In this document: positions 25,584-35,023 of the stretch, piece after piece
Position numbering within the stretch: the first letter of the stretch is position 1
Layout of the letters: each line of letters opens with the position of its first letter
Source: an uncultured Lachnospiraceae bacterium
GTDB taxonomy: Bacteria > Bacillota > Clostridia > Lachnospirales > Lachnospiraceae
Assembly: GCA_948470335.1 (NCBI GenBank)
Contig: CAOKOL010000017.1
Coordinates: 1 to 64,000, forward strand
DNA: 64,000 nt
Direction of reading: 5' to 3'
Made by a program: the position numbers and the translations under genes
Notes under the pieces: generated by a model
Database searches by the model: none
Told to the model about the DNA's origin: nothing
What the model saw: the letters and a program-made list of their open reading frames with translations, nothing else

Positions 25584-27479
25584 ATGAGAAAAACAAAAAA
25601 CAAAAAAATCACGGAAGTTGACCGATATCTGTTCGGAAATGGAACCCATTATGAAATCTATGAAAAACTGGGCGCTCATCCTATGACAATCAACGGAAAA
25701 AAGGGCGTTTATTTTGCAGTATGGGCGCCCCATGCCGCTTCTGTCAGCCTGGTCGGGGATTTTAACGGCTGGAACCCGGACGCCAACCGCATGACACCGC
25801 TGGAGGACTCCGGAATCTACGAGATATTTACGAATCAAATCAAAAAAAATGAATTATATAAATATGCCATCACCACCCATTCCGGAAAAGTACTGTTCAA
25901 AGCCGACCCCTATGCCAACGCCGCCGAATTCCGGCCGGGCACCGCATCGGTGGTCGCCGATTTGTCCGGATTAAAATGGACCGATGAAAAGTGGCTCACG
26001 CGCCGCCGCAATACGGATCTCAGTCAGGCAGCCATGGCCATTTACGAAGTGCATTTAGGTTCCTGGAAACGGCATACGGATGAAACCGGCGAAGGCTATT
26101 ACAATTACCGGGAAGCCGCCAAAGAACTGGGAGACTATGTAAAAAAGATGGGATATACCCATGTGGAGCTGATCGGCATCGCAGAGCATCCCTACGACGG
26201 TTCTTGGGGATATCAGGTCACCGGCTATTATGCCCCTACCTCACGGTACGGTTCGCCGGAAGATTTTGCCTGGTTTGTCAACCATATGCACAGTAAAGGA
26301 ATCGGCGTAATCCTGGACTGGGTTCCCGCTCATTTTCCCAGAGACGCCCATGGCCTGGCCGATTTTGACGGTGAACCTTTATATGAATATACGGATCCCC
26401 GAAAAGGAGAGCACCCCGACTGGGGCACTAAGATTTTCGATTATTCAAAAAATGAAGTATTGAATTTCCTGATTGCCAACGCTTTGTTCTGGGTGGAAAA
26501 ATTCCATGTGGACGGACTGCGGGTAGACGCAGTGGCCTCCATGCTGTATCTGGATTACGGAAAACAGGACGGACAGTGGGTTCCCAATATTTACGGCGGC
26601 AACGAAAATCTGGAAGCCATTGAATTTTTCAGGCATCTGAACAGCATTATGAGCCATCGCAACCCAGGCGTGGCCGTAATCGCCGAGGAATCCACAGCAT
26701 GGCCGAAAGTAACGGATACCGCCGAAAACGGCGGACTGGGCTTCTCCTTTAAATGGAATATGGGATGGATGCATGATTTCCTTGAATATATGAAGCTGGA
26801 CCCTTATTTCCGGCAATACAACCATAATAAAATGACCTTTTCTATGACCTATTCCACCAGCGAACGTTTCGTCCTGGTTCTGTCCCATGATGAGGTGGTC
26901 CATTTAAAATGTTCCATGATTAATAAAATGCCCGGCCTGTATGACGACAAGTTTGCCAACTTGAAGGTCGCCTATACATATATGATCGGCCATCCCGGCA
27001 AAAAACTACTGTTTATGGGACAGGATTTCGGCCAGTGGAATGAATGGAATGAAGAAACCCAGTTAGACTGGTATCTGTTAAATGAGGACAAACATCAGGA
27101 ACTGCATCAATTTGTAGGCAGCCTTTTAAAATTGTACAAGAACAACCAGGCGCTGTATTCCCACGACTATGACTGGGACGGTTTTGAGTGGATCAACTGC
27201 GACGACTCAGACCGCAGTATTTTCAGCTTCGTCCGGAAAAATGAACGGGGCGGAAACTTCCTGTTTGTCTGCAATTTCACGCCGGTGGCAAGAGAAGATT
27301 ACCGGGTGGGCGTTACCAGCAGACGGAAACATCTGCGGCTTTTAGACGAACAGAACGGTCTCGTGGAGAAAATGAGCGACGCTCCGGTTTTTAAGCCGGA
27401 AGCCTCTCCCTGTGACGGTAAACCTTATTCCATCGCATTTCCGCTGAATGCGTATGGTATCGCCATATTCCGTTTCTGA
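25584..27479 (+). CDS. glgB: 1,4-alpha-glucan branching enzyme
   Basis: Forms alpha-1,6 branches in glycogen. The 631 residues include a CBM48 domain near the N-terminus (VYFAVWAPHAASVSLVGDFN), a GH13_9 barrel and a beta-sandwich tail. Catalytic nucleophile Asp315 lies in DGLRVDAV, the acid/base Glu368 in AEEST, and the third Asp in LSHDEVV. Start at the ATG at 25584 behind AAGGAG; the frame is open 26 codons earlier without a site. No other glg genes lie in the window, so glycogen genes are scattered in this genome. Confidence 0.96.
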   Translation: MRKTKNKKITEVDRYLFGNGTHYEIYEKLGAHPMTINGKKGVYFAVWAPHAASVSLVGDFNGWNPDANRMTPLEDSGIYEIFTNQIKKNELYKYAITTHSGKVLFKADPYANAAEFRPGTASVVADLSGLKWTDEKWLTRRRNTDLSQAAMAIYEVHLGSWKRHTDETGEGYYNYREAAKELGDYVKKMGYTHVELIGIAEHPYDGSWGYQVTGYYAPTSRYGSPEDFAWFVNHMHSKGIGVILDWVPAHFPRDAHGLADFDGEPLYEYTDPRKGEHPDWGTKIFDYSKNEVLNFLIANALFWVEKFHVDGLRVDAVASMLYLDYGKQDGQWVPNIYGGNENLEAIEFFRHLNSIMSHRNPGVAVIAEESTAWPKVTDTAENGGLGFSFKWNMGWMHDFLEYMKLDPYFRQYNHNKMTFSMTYSTSERFVLVLSHDEVVHLKCSMINKMPGLYDDKFANLKVAYTYMIGHPGKKLLFMGQDFGQWNEWNEETQLDWYLLNEDKHQELHQFVGSLLKLYKNNQALYSHDYDWDGFEWINCDDSDRSIFSFVRKNERGGNFLFVCNFTPVAREDYRVGVTSRRKHLRLLDEQNGLVEKMSDAPVFKPEASPCDGKPYSIAFPLNAYGIAIFRF

Positions 27480-27513
27480 CAATTCCGAAATACAAACCAG
27501 AGAGGGTGAATTT

Positions 27514-28035
27514 TCACCCCGCCGCCAGCAGCACGCTGACCGCCACTCCTGCCAGGGAGGCGATCAGCGCGCCTGCCAGGGTGTATCTGGTTTTTTTGAT
27601 ATGTACGGACATAAAATATACGGACATGGTATAAAAAACCGTTTCGGTGCAGCTCATCAGAATTGATGTAATCCAGCCGATTCGGGAATCAGGTCCGTAT
27701 TCTTTAAAAATATCCAGCACCAGCCCCGTAGCAGCTGAGGATGAAAACATTTTTATAAAAGACAACGGCACAATAGGCGCCGGCAATCCCACGGCGGCTG
27801 CGGCCGGCGCCAGCAGCGCGGACAGATCATCCAGAAAGCCTGAAGCCCGCAGAATGCTGACTCCCACCAGCAGGCCGCATAATGTGGGAAGAATCTCCAC
27901 CGTAATTTTCAATCCCTTTTGAGCCCCCCGCACAAAATCATCATATACCGGACGGCTGGCCAGCACTCCATAACCTACAATATAAAAAATCATAAGCGGC
28001 ATAATAAAATCCGAAAGAAACACCAGAAAATCCAT
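27514..28035 (-). CDS. spmB: Spore maturation protein B
   Basis: 173-residue membrane protein of the nucleoside-recognition (Gate) domain type. Segments FIVGYGV/VYDDFVRGAQKGLKI, ILPTLCGLLVGVSILRASG and PLSFIKMFSSSAATGLVLD follow SpmB. With SpmA it is needed for spore core dehydration in Bacillus and Clostridium. Start at the ATG at 28035, nine bases behind AGGGG; the GTG two codons earlier would overlap the spmA stop. The pair is read as one unit. Confidence 0.93.
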   Translation of the reverse strand: MDFLVFLSDFIMPLMIFYIVGYGVLASRPVYDDFVRGAQKGLKITVEILPTLCGLLVGVSILRASGFLDDLSALLAPAAAAVGLPAPIVPLSFIKMFSSSAATGLVLDIFKEYGPDSRIGWITSILMSCTETVFYTMSVYFMSVHIKKTRYTLAGALIASLAGVAVSVLLAAG

Positions 28036-28037
28036 TC

Positions 28038-28736
28038 TCACGCGCCCCTTTCTGATTTTCCCGGCACATCTGTCTGCCCCGGCCCTTTTTTCTTCTCAGA
28101 CAAACATACATGTTCCGATGTCCTGCCTGTCATTTTCATCTCCCTGACACCCGCCGGCGACGAGCTTTTACTTCCCATCATCTTTGCGAATAAAATACCG
28201 CATATAGTCGTTACCGTGGTGGCAATCAGAGCCGGCACAATAACGGCGGCGGGATTTGCGGAGCCGTACTGGCTGCGGTAAGCAATCATATTGATCGGAA
28301 TCAGTTGCAGCGACGAGATATTCACAATCAGGAACATGCACATGGCGTCGGTGGCTACTCCGGGCTTATCGTTCAGTGTTTCCAGTTTCTCGAACGCCCT
28401 CAGACCGGCCGGGGTCGCCGCATAACCCAATCCCAGAAAATTTGCAATCATATTAGCCGAAATATCCGCCTGGGCCGGATGACCGTCGGGAACCTGGGGA
28501 AAAAGAAACCGAATCAGCGGTCTTAAGCCTCCGGCCGCTTTATCGAGAAGCCCCGACCGTTCCGCAATTTCCATCAATCCGGTCCACAGCGCCGTCACTC
28601 CTGCCATAGTCAGACACAGATTCACCGCATCTCTGGCCCCGGCTAAAGCTCCTTCCGTAATCTGAGGCATTCTCCCTCTGACCGCGCCGTAGAAAATACC
28701 GGCCAGAATCATGGCAGCCCATATGTAATTCAGCAT
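28038..28736 (-). CDS. spmA: Spore maturation protein A
   Basis: 232 residues. Shows the SpmA pattern MLNYIWAAMILAGI, GARDAVNLCLTMAGVTALWTG, ADISANMIANFLGLGYAATP and SLQLIPINMIAYRSQ. The last 35 residues are a charged, low-complexity tail (SSSPAGVREMKMTGRT...) that exceeds the usual protein by a few tens of residues. Starts at the ATG at 28736 (AGGTG seven bases before). Two bases separate its stop from spmB. Confidence 0.92.
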   Translation of the reverse strand: MLNYIWAAMILAGIFYGAVRGRMPQITEGALAGARDAVNLCLTMAGVTALWTGLMEIAERSGLLDKAAGGLRPLIRFLFPQVPDGHPAQADISANMIANFLGLGYAATPAGLRAFEKLETLNDKPGVATDAMCMFLIVNISSLQLIPINMIAYRSQYGSANPAAVIVPALIATTVTTICGILFAKMMGSKSSSPAGVREMKMTGRTSEHVCLSEKKKGPGQTDVPGKSERGA

Positions 28737-29064
28737 AAGCAAACACCTGTTAAAGCTTTTTTATATATGTATGCCGCAATCGTTTTTCTTAATCATGAAT
28801 TTTCTGTTAAACCGGTTTTTCTGTTATTTTAATTTCAAAAATATCATTTATGATAAATATTATTCTCTTTTAAAAATCTGCAATACTTTCTGTATACGGC
28901 AATCATATACCTGTGATATGATCTTTTATTTTGAAATATTTTATAAAATACGTCATTACACAAACCAACTTTGCATACGACTCATTTCGCTCAATATTTC
29001 TTAATAAAAACAGCTTGCAAATATGAATTTTTTATGAAACATCCATCAAAAAATTCGACCTTTA
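28737..29064. other. AT-rich intergenic stretch, nothing recognised
   Basis: About 330 bases between the divergent spmA and abrB-like genes. Very AT-rich with no open frame bearing a ribosome binding site. It must contain the spmA promoter, possibly of a sporulation sigma type, but I could not assign one. Confidence 0.5.
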
Positions 29065-29093
29065 TTGACAGAATCACCCTCTTATGGTATTTT
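29065..29093 (+). promoter_or_regulatory. Putative sigma-A promoter of the AbrB-type gene
   Basis: TTGACA, 17 bases, TATTTT, 54 bases before the ATG at 29147. Confidence 0.6.
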
Positions 29094-29146
29094 AATATTA
29101 ACCGATACATAATTAACATGCTTTTTAAGAGCAGGGGGTCTAAGAC

Positions 29147-29410
29147 ATGAAAACAACAGGCGTTGTAAGACGGCTGGATGAACTTGGACGGGTTACACTC
29201 CCCATCGAACTGAGACGATCATTTCAGTTAGAGGAAAGAGACGCCGTCGAAATTTATGTAGAGGGTGACAGCATCATCCTGAAAAAGTACATCTCCAGCG
29301 ACATTTTTACGGGCAGCAAGGAAAATCTGGTGGAATACAAAGGGAAGTTAGTTTCCAAAGAAACGATCAAAGAGCTGGCAGCTCTCGCAGGTCTGAAAGT
29401 AACTGAATAA
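29147..29410 (+). CDS. AbrB/SpoVT-family transition-state regulator
   Basis: 87 residues. The N-terminal swapped-hairpin AbrB domain is clear: MKTTGVVRRLDELGRVTLPIELRR then LEERDAVEIYVEGDSIILKKY. The C-terminal 35 residues (KENLVEYKGKLVSKETIKELAA) differ from Bacillus AbrB and resemble the short tails of clostridial members. Such proteins repress post-exponential genes. GGGGG precedes the start by about ten bases. Monocistronic, with its own promoter and terminator. Confidence 0.9.
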   Translation: MKTTGVVRRLDELGRVTLPIELRRSFQLEERDAVEIYVEGDSIILKKYISSDIFTGSKENLVEYKGKLVSKETIKELAALAGLKVTE

Positions 29411-29420
29411 CAAGCACGAA

Positions 29421-29466
29421 AAGGCTGGTATGCCATGGGTTTACGCCCCTGGCGTACAGCCTTTTT
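29421..29466 (+). terminator. Rho-independent terminator of the AbrB-type gene
   Basis: AAGGCTG...TGCCA pairs with TGGCG...CAGCCTT and is followed by TTTTT; one bulge in the stem. It begins about ten bases after the stop codon. Confidence 0.8.
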
Positions 29467-29532
29467 CATATGTCTTTGCTTAATTATCAGAAACATGTGC
29501 CGTACCGAAAGCACATGCTTGTGTCAGATACG

Positions 29533-30756
29533 TTATTCCGCCAAATCTACGCCGTCTGACTCTGTCTCCGGAATCCGCATCTCATAAATCCGGTAATATT
29601 CCTTCGTTTCCATATTCTTTTTTGTCGCACAGCGGTTTCGTGAAAGAAAACGGGTCAGCGCATAGCAGTCCACCCAGATCTCATTGTTCCCTTCCTTCTG
29701 GGATTCGTCAAAAATCAACTGCAGTCCCCAGTGCAGATGGGTCTCATCAATATTATTGACATTTTCCTTCGCACTGTAGCCGGTATGCCCCATATAACCG
29801 ATCACATCGCCGGCCGTCACGATGCTGCCTTCTTTCAGGGATTTATTAAAAGGGAAATTCTGGCGCAGATGGGCATAATAATAATAGCGTTTTTTGTCAA
29901 AGCTGCGGATTCCAATCCGCCAGCCGCCGTACTGGTTCCAGCCGATGGCCTCTACATAACCGGATTCAATGGCAATAATCGGTGTTCCTGTCTGTCCCAT
30001 CATATCATGGCCCAGATGCTGACGGCGGTAACCGTAGGACCGGGCAACGCCAAAATCATCATAATCACTGTATTCATATCCTTTCGCCACCGGTGAAAAA
30101 GCCCGCAGACCGTACTTCTTTTCCCAGTGAGTCGCCTCCGGATTCCCCTCGGCCGGCACCTCGATTTCATACTCCCCGACCAGGCCGCCGAGCACCGCAG
30201 TATAGGCCTCCAGATAATACGAATAATATTGTCTGCCCTGGGCATACGCAGCCATGGTCTGGCCGCTGTCAGTCAGCGCCTGAACCAGATCCTGCATGTC
30301 TTTTGTCTTATATTTGGAAAAATCCCCTCCATATTTCGTAGCCAGATAAGCCAGCAGTTCGATCCAGCTCACATGCTGCCCGCTTCCATAGCTGTCCACA
30401 TCCTGCCGGTATGCATCCTCCAGTGCCTGAACCGTTATATCAAAATCCACCCATTTAATATAATCTTTCGGCGTTTGTGTCTCCGGCGCTCCGCTTTCTG
30501 TTTCCTGTACCCTGCCCTCCGTATCAGTCTCTCCGTCTTTCTTTTCTTCAGCCCGATAGGACTCTCCCAGTCTGCCGGCCTGCTCCTGACTGTCATTGCC
30601 GCCTCCAGGCCCGCTTTCCCCTGTCCCAATTTCCGCTCTCTGTCCGCCAAGCCGCGCCAGTGTCTCCGCCTGTCTTCTGTAACCGAACCAGGAAACCGCC
30701 GCCGCGCACAGCATCAGTCCCACCGCACAGGATAATACCACATATTTTACCTTCAT
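29533..30756 (-). CDS. Membrane-anchored M23-family (LytM-like) peptidase
   Basis: 407 residues. A single N-terminal membrane helix (5-25) is followed by a long acidic, Gly/Glu-rich linker (about 35-98), a helical region, and a C-terminal LytM domain (about 225-365). Zinc ligands H247 and D251 (HLGHD) and H342 (THLHWGL), with H296 (YYAHL) and H340, are all present, so the enzyme should cleave peptidoglycan cross-links. SpoIIQ-like proteins have a similar layout but lack ligands; this one has them, so I keep the general name. Lone gene; the ribosome binding site (GGCGG) is weak. Confidence 0.88.
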   Translation of the reverse strand: MKVKYVVLSCAVGLMLCAAAVSWFGYRRQAETLARLGGQRAEIGTGESGPGGGNDSQEQAGRLGESYRAEEKKDGETDTEGRVQETESGAPETQTPKDYIKWVDFDITVQALEDAYRQDVDSYGSGQHVSWIELLAYLATKYGGDFSKYKTKDMQDLVQALTDSGQTMAAYAQGRQYYSYYLEAYTAVLGGLVGEYEIEVPAEGNPEATHWEKKYGLRAFSPVAKGYEYSDYDDFGVARSYGYRRQHLGHDMMGQTGTPIIAIESGYVEAIGWNQYGGWRIGIRSFDKKRYYYYAHLRQNFPFNKSLKEGSIVTAGDVIGYMGHTGYSAKENVNNIDETHLHWGLQLIFDESQKEGNNEIWVDCYALTRFLSRNRCATKKNMETKEYYRIYEMRIPETESDGVDLAE

Positions 30757-30923
30757 AAGACCCGCCTGTAAAAAAACAGCGGAGCCCGCCCCGCCGCTTA
30801 TATCCGTCTTTTATTTTATTATATGAAGGTTTTCTGCAAATATGATTCTCCGGCCGGATACCTCTCCCTTATTTTGCCCATCCCATTCGTTCCATTACAA
30901 TATCGGCATAGTCAAAGCAGAGC

Positions 30924-30949
30924 ACATACCACATACCACATACCACATA
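30924..30949. repeat. Short tandem repeat ACATACC x 3.7
   Basis: A 7-base unit repeated nearly four times in the 235-base gap between the M23 and SGNH genes. Likely slippage-prone; no function inferred. Confidence 0.8.
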
Positions 30950-30991
30950 TCCCCATCCTCATCCATACATTCCAGAAACCCAATGGGGCTG

Positions 30992-32029
30992 TCACTGCCG
31001 GACAACGGCATGATCCAGCAGATAATCCTTCCACACCTGATAATAGGCAGCTTTCAAATGTACCTGATCGAAAGTCCAGTCGCTGACCAGGCAGCCGGTT
31101 TCATCGCAAAGCGCCTCATTAATATCCAGATAAAAAACATTCTGATTATCCGCAAGCTGCATCAGCGGCCGGTTTCTCAGATCAATGTTCGCATTGTTAT
31201 ATACCGGATCCGTCTCATTTTTTTCACTGGCCACATGCATAATGCTCTGAATATAAATCACCGCATCCGGCTGCAGCTCGCGAATCCGGCTGATTACGGC
31301 TCCATAAGCTTTTCCGAACGACTCCGGCGTTCCGAAACCCATCTCATTCAGACCAAGCATAATATAGATTTTGCCGAACTGCTTTTCGGACAGCGCCTCT
31401 TCCACCGTAACGGATTCTCTCTCATCATCGGTTTTAACAATGGCCTTTGGATTTTCCATTACTTCATAAATCATCAGAGATGTCTGAGCATAAAACTGAG
31501 CTCTGTCCTCAATATGACCATATTCAAACAATCCCACTGTCCGGGAATCCCCGATAAACAGCGCGTCGTCAAAATAATCCTCCTCCGCATGGCAGAAAAC
31601 CGCATTCCCGGAAAGGCTCTCCGTCCCGGCGGTTTCATTTCCGGAGAGACTGCCCTCATCTTTTACGGTATTTTCCGAAAGGCTGCCCCCATCTTCCTCA
31701 CAGCGATTCTCCGAAAGACTTTCTGCCTCCGGGATTTCGCTGCCGGAAACAGTACCCACATTCAAACATTCAAGATCTGGCAAAACGGCGGCGTCCGCAG
31801 CCCGGATCAGACCGTCCCCCTTCTTTTCCGGATCTTCGTCCTGCGCCGCACTCCACGGATAGATCCCCTCATGGATCCCTTTCATCATCGGCGCACAGGC
31901 AGGTTCATAACCGGCAGACGCCGGAATATCCCTGTATATTCCCCGTTCCCCTTTCACACTGATGCCGCTGAACAAAAGACCGGTGACCAACAGCATCAAA
32001 AGCACCGGACAGCCGCGAAATATTTTCAT
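30992..32029 (-). CDS. Secreted/anchored SGNH-fold (GDSL-like) protein
   Basis: 345 residues. A signal/anchor helix (about 7-24) then an acidic linker holding four SLS[E/G]N repeats (104-108, 116-120, 127-131, 138-142). The SGNH domain begins near 155: block I FIGDSRTV with Ser162, block III GLNE with Asn228, and block V DQVH with Asp321 and His324. It lies 16 bases after the MBOAT gene, as DltD-, AlgJ- or PatB-like partners do. I infer that it finishes transfer of acetyl groups onto a surface polymer outside the membrane. Confidence 0.82.
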   Translation of the reverse strand: MKIFRGCPVLLMLLVTGLLFSGISVKGERGIYRDIPASAGYEPACAPMMKGIHEGIYPWSAAQDEDPEKKGDGLIRAADAAVLPDLECLNVGTVSGSEIPEAESLSENRCEEDGGSLSENTVKDEGSLSGNETAGTESLSGNAVFCHAEEDYFDDALFIGDSRTVGLFEYGHIEDRAQFYAQTSLMIYEVMENPKAIVKTDDERESVTVEEALSEKQFGKIYIMLGLNEMGFGTPESFGKAYGAVISRIRELQPDAVIYIQSIMHVASEKNETDPVYNNANIDLRNRPLMQLADNQNVFYLDINEALCDETGCLVSDWTFDQVHLKAAYYQVWKDYLLDHAVVRQ

Positions 32030-32044
32030 ATGTAATCACACTTT

Positions 32045-33436
32045 CTAAAATGAAAAATATAAAAAGGGATTGCCGGACGTATTGACCAGATTGTATATGC
32101 ATATCCAGAACACCGCAAGCAATACCGCCATCCACAATGGATTCTTTTTTGTCTTTTTATACCAGTCTTCCGCCCATGGCCGGGAGAAAAACCATCCGAA
32201 GAGAAACAGGGGCCAGAACATTTTTCCGTACTTGATAAAATCTGCGCCGTTCACATTCCCCTGCGTCGGACCGAACACCGGAAACATTCGTGAAAGATAA
32301 ACCGCCAGTTCTTTCAGATCGGTTACGGCAAATACAATCCAGGTCACAGGAATGAGAAACAGCATATAAAGCCGGGACCATACCCCATGTTCTTCCAGCC
32401 AATACCGTAAAAACAGCTTTTCTGCCGTCAAAAGCAACCAGAGCAGCAGGCCCCACAGCAGAAAATTCCATCCATTTCCATGCCAGATTCCGGTAAGCAG
32501 CCAGACAGCCAGCAAATTCAGACAGGTCCTGACCCTGCCCTTCCGACTGCCTCCCAGGGGAATATACACATAATCTCTGAACCAGGAGCTCAGCGTAATG
32601 TGCCACCGCCGCCAGAACTGCGTAAAAGAGCGAGCCGCATAAGGATAACGAAAATTTTCCGGCAGCGTAAACCCCAGCATCTTTCCCACGCCCACGGCCA
32701 TCAGGGAATAACCGTTAAAATCAAAATACAGCATCAGTGTATAGGCAAAAGCACCCATCCAGGCCAGCGGCGTGGAAATGCTCTCAAATCCGATCACCTG
32801 AATCTCATGCCAGAGAATGCCGATCCGGTCTGCAAGCAGCACTTTAAAAGCAAGCCCCACTATAAACGTGTGGAGCCCCTCTTCCACTTTGTACGGAGCC
32901 ATATTCTTTTTCAGTTGTCCGCTGATCTGCCCATAACGGGTAATCGGGCCGGAAGCCATCACCGGGAACATATACAGATAAATGCACAGCTTAAAGGGCG
33001 ACAGCTCCGGAGGAATCTTCCCGGTATAGACATCCGCCGTATATGATACGGCACGGAATATATAAAAGCTGATTCCCAGAGGTATCGCCCCGCTCCCGGT
33101 CAGAAAAGGAAACAGGGAAAATTTAAAGCCGAATAACAGGCCAAAATCGCAGAATACGGATAAAATCAGAAACAGCCGCCTTCCCGTTTTTCCCCTGCAG
33201 CAGCCCATCCACCAGGCCAGCATATAGTTTATCAGCCATACTGCCAGCAACAGCCAGATAAAAGAAGGATCTGCCATCCAGTACAGCAGCAGGCTGAGAA
33301 ACAGCAACACCCCGGAGAATCCGATTCCGGGAACCAGGGCGCAGAGCAGTACGGATACGGGAAGGATTCTGAAGATAAATTCCAGACTATTAAAAACAAT
33401 CACATTTTGATTCGGTAATGGAAACACCACAGTCAC
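32045..33436 (-). CDS. MBOAT-family O-acyltransferase (AlgI/DltB/PatA-like)
   Basis: 463 residues with about ten membrane helices. The MBOAT core is intact: FPVMASGPITRYGQI, YFDFNGYSLMAVGVGKMLGF, FWRRWHITLSSWFRDYVYIP and the active-site His in LLTGIWHGNGWNFLLWG. It carries acetyl groups across the membrane for an extracytoplasmic SGNH partner, which is encoded right after it. The target (polysaccharide, teichoic acid, or peptidoglycan) is not known. The start is uncertain: the GTG at 33436 or a second GTG at 33403 that would give the typical AlgI-type beginning VFNSLEFIF; neither has a good ribosome binding site. Confidence 0.9.
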   Translation of the reverse strand: MTVVFPLPNQNVIVFNSLEFIFRILPVSVLLCALVPGIGFSGVLLFLSLLLYWMADPSFIWLLLAVWLINYMLAWWMGCCRGKTGRRLFLILSVFCDFGLLFGFKFSLFPFLTGSGAIPLGISFYIFRAVSYTADVYTGKIPPELSPFKLCIYLYMFPVMASGPITRYGQISGQLKKNMAPYKVEEGLHTFIVGLAFKVLLADRIGILWHEIQVIGFESISTPLAWMGAFAYTLMLYFDFNGYSLMAVGVGKMLGFTLPENFRYPYAARSFTQFWRRWHITLSSWFRDYVYIPLGGSRKGRVRTCLNLLAVWLLTGIWHGNGWNFLLWGLLLWLLLTAEKLFLRYWLEEHGVWSRLYMLFLIPVTWIVFAVTDLKELAVYLSRMFPVFGPTQGNVNGADFIKYGKMFWPLFLFGWFFSRPWAEDWYKKTKKNPLWMAVLLAVFWICIYNLVNTSGNPFLYFSF

Positions 33437-33552
33437 ATCATTTCTGTCTATTATTCTGAAAATGTATGATTATATTTTACACCATTTTACCCAATCTGTG
33501 ATTTAAGAATAGATTACACATTTTTTACATTTTATTTACGCCTGCCCGCCGC

Positions 33553-34029
33553 CTACAAAATCGCTCCCAGCGCGCCGAAAAATCCTGCGCTGACCGCTCC
33601 CATAATAACGCCTGCCAGAAGAACACCTCCCATCACGGCCATAACGCTGGATTTAAAATCCATATCCAGGAGGCTGGCAGCCAGTGTGCCCGTCCAGGCG
33701 CCCGTACCGGGCAGAGGAATGCCCACAAACAGCAGCAGGGCCACAAACAGCCCTCTTCCCGCTTTTTCCTGCAGCTTCTTTCCGCCTTTTTCTCCTTTTT
33801 CCAGGCACCAGCTAAAAAAGCCGCCGATTACCGGTTTATCACAGCCCCACTCCAGCACCTTTCTGGCAAACAGATAAATAACCGGAACAGGCAGCATGTT
33901 CCCCACAATTGATACGACATATGAGGTCGCAAGCGGCAGGCCCAGCCCCTGAGAGACGGGGATCGCACCTCTTAACTCTACCAGCGGTACCATGGAAATC
34001 AGAAAAACCCAAAGATATTTTTTTAACAC
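33553..34029 (-). CDS. Small multidrug export-type membrane protein (PF06695)
   Basis: 158 residues, four membrane helices. Shows the family pattern WVFLISMVPLVELRGAIPV, SIVGNMLPVPVIYLFA and LLLFVGIPLPGTGAWTGTLAA. The name small multidrug export comes from the family; no transport substrate is known. The start is the GTG at 34029, seven bases behind AGGAG. The ATG two codons before it would overlap that site, and the open frame continues another 14 codons without a site. Confidence 0.82.
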   Translation of the reverse strand: MLKKYLWVFLISMVPLVELRGAIPVSQGLGLPLATSYVVSIVGNMLPVPVIYLFARKVLEWGCDKPVIGGFFSWCLEKGEKGGKKLQEKAGRGLFVALLLFVGIPLPGTGAWTGTLAASLLDMDFKSSVMAVMGGVLLAGVIMGAVSAGFFGALGAIL

Positions 34030-34211
34030 AGTCATACTCCTCTTAAACTTATATTTGATTCTGCATATATGGCGCAAACAGTATTAACATATGCGCCGCC
34101 GCTTCATTATACCCCATCTCCACAGAATAATCCAGCAAAATTTGCAGTGCGATCAGGAAAAAAGACGCCCCTCTCGGAGCGCCTTTTACAGATCATTCGG
34201 TTATGAAAAAA

Positions 34212-34847
34212 TTAAGCAACCAGCTCTTTTGCCTTCTGAGCAGCACTTGCAGCGTCAGCGGTGTAAGCGTCAGCACCGATCTCATCAGCGAATTCCTGAG
34301 TGATAGGAGCTCCGCCAACCATGATCTTAACCTGAGACTTCAGGCCAGCGTCGATAATCGCTGCAACAGTATCTTTCATAGCAGGCATCGTCGTCGTCAG
34401 CAGAGCGGACAGACCAACAACCTTGCAGTCAGGGTTGGACTTGATAGCCTCTACGAACTTCTCAGCGGGAACGTCAACGCCCAGGTCGATTACTTCGAAA
34501 CCTGCGCTCTCGATCATCATAGCAACCAGGTTCTTGCCGATGTCATGCAGGTCGCCTGCTACGGTGCCGATAATGTATTTGCCAACGGTAGCGCTGTTGT
34601 CGCCTGCCAGATGGGGCTTCAGAACCTCAACGCCCTTCTTCATAGCACGTGCGGCTACCAGCATCTCAGGAACGAAGATCTCGTTGTTTCTGAACTTCTC
34701 GCCTACAACGCCCATAGCGTCGATCATACCAACGTTTAAGATCTCTAAGGGATCGCAGCCATCTTTGATAGCTTCTTCTACCAGACCACCGATAACTTTA
34801 GCTTTTCCGGCCTCTACTGCTGCAGCAATTTCCTGTACTTTAGACAT
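34212..34847 (-). CDS. Corrinoid protein of a methyltransferase system
   Basis: 211 residues, MtaC/MttC/MtqC-like. Helical N-terminal cap (about 1-85), then a B12-binding domain with the DLHDIGKN motif; His101 is the expected lower cobalt ligand. Further motifs: VDVPAEKFVEA, GLSALLTTTMPAM, VGGAPITQEFADEIGADAY. It carries a methyl group on cobalt between a substrate-specific methyltransferase and tetrahydrofolate. The gene partner upstream, 176 bases away, is the methyltetrahydrofolate methyltransferase. AGGAGG lies before the ATG at 34847. Confidence 0.92.
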   Translation of the reverse strand: MSKVQEIAAAVEAGKAKVIGGLVEEAIKDGCDPLEILNVGMIDAMGVVGEKFRNNEIFVPEMLVAARAMKKGVEVLKPHLAGDNSATVGKYIIGTVAGDLHDIGKNLVAMMIESAGFEVIDLGVDVPAEKFVEAIKSNPDCKVVGLSALLTTTMPAMKDTVAAIIDAGLKSQVKIMVGGAPITQEFADEIGADAYTADAASAAQKAKELVA

Positions 34848-35023
34848 GATAAAAATCCTCCTTCTTTTCTGTGCCGAACCCGGCACGGTTTAACCCTTTA
34901 CTCTTTTCCTCAGACCGTCCGTTCCTTATCCGGACAATCCTCTATATGAACCTTCCGGTCATATTATAAACAAATTACACACGCAATAATATGTACGTAA
35001 AATCCTAAAACAGATTTACCTCA

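Noticed and set aside
30842..32035. Long plus-strand open frame (397 codons)
   Set aside because: Antisense to the SGNH gene, which has a complete catalytic set; the plus frame has no family pattern.
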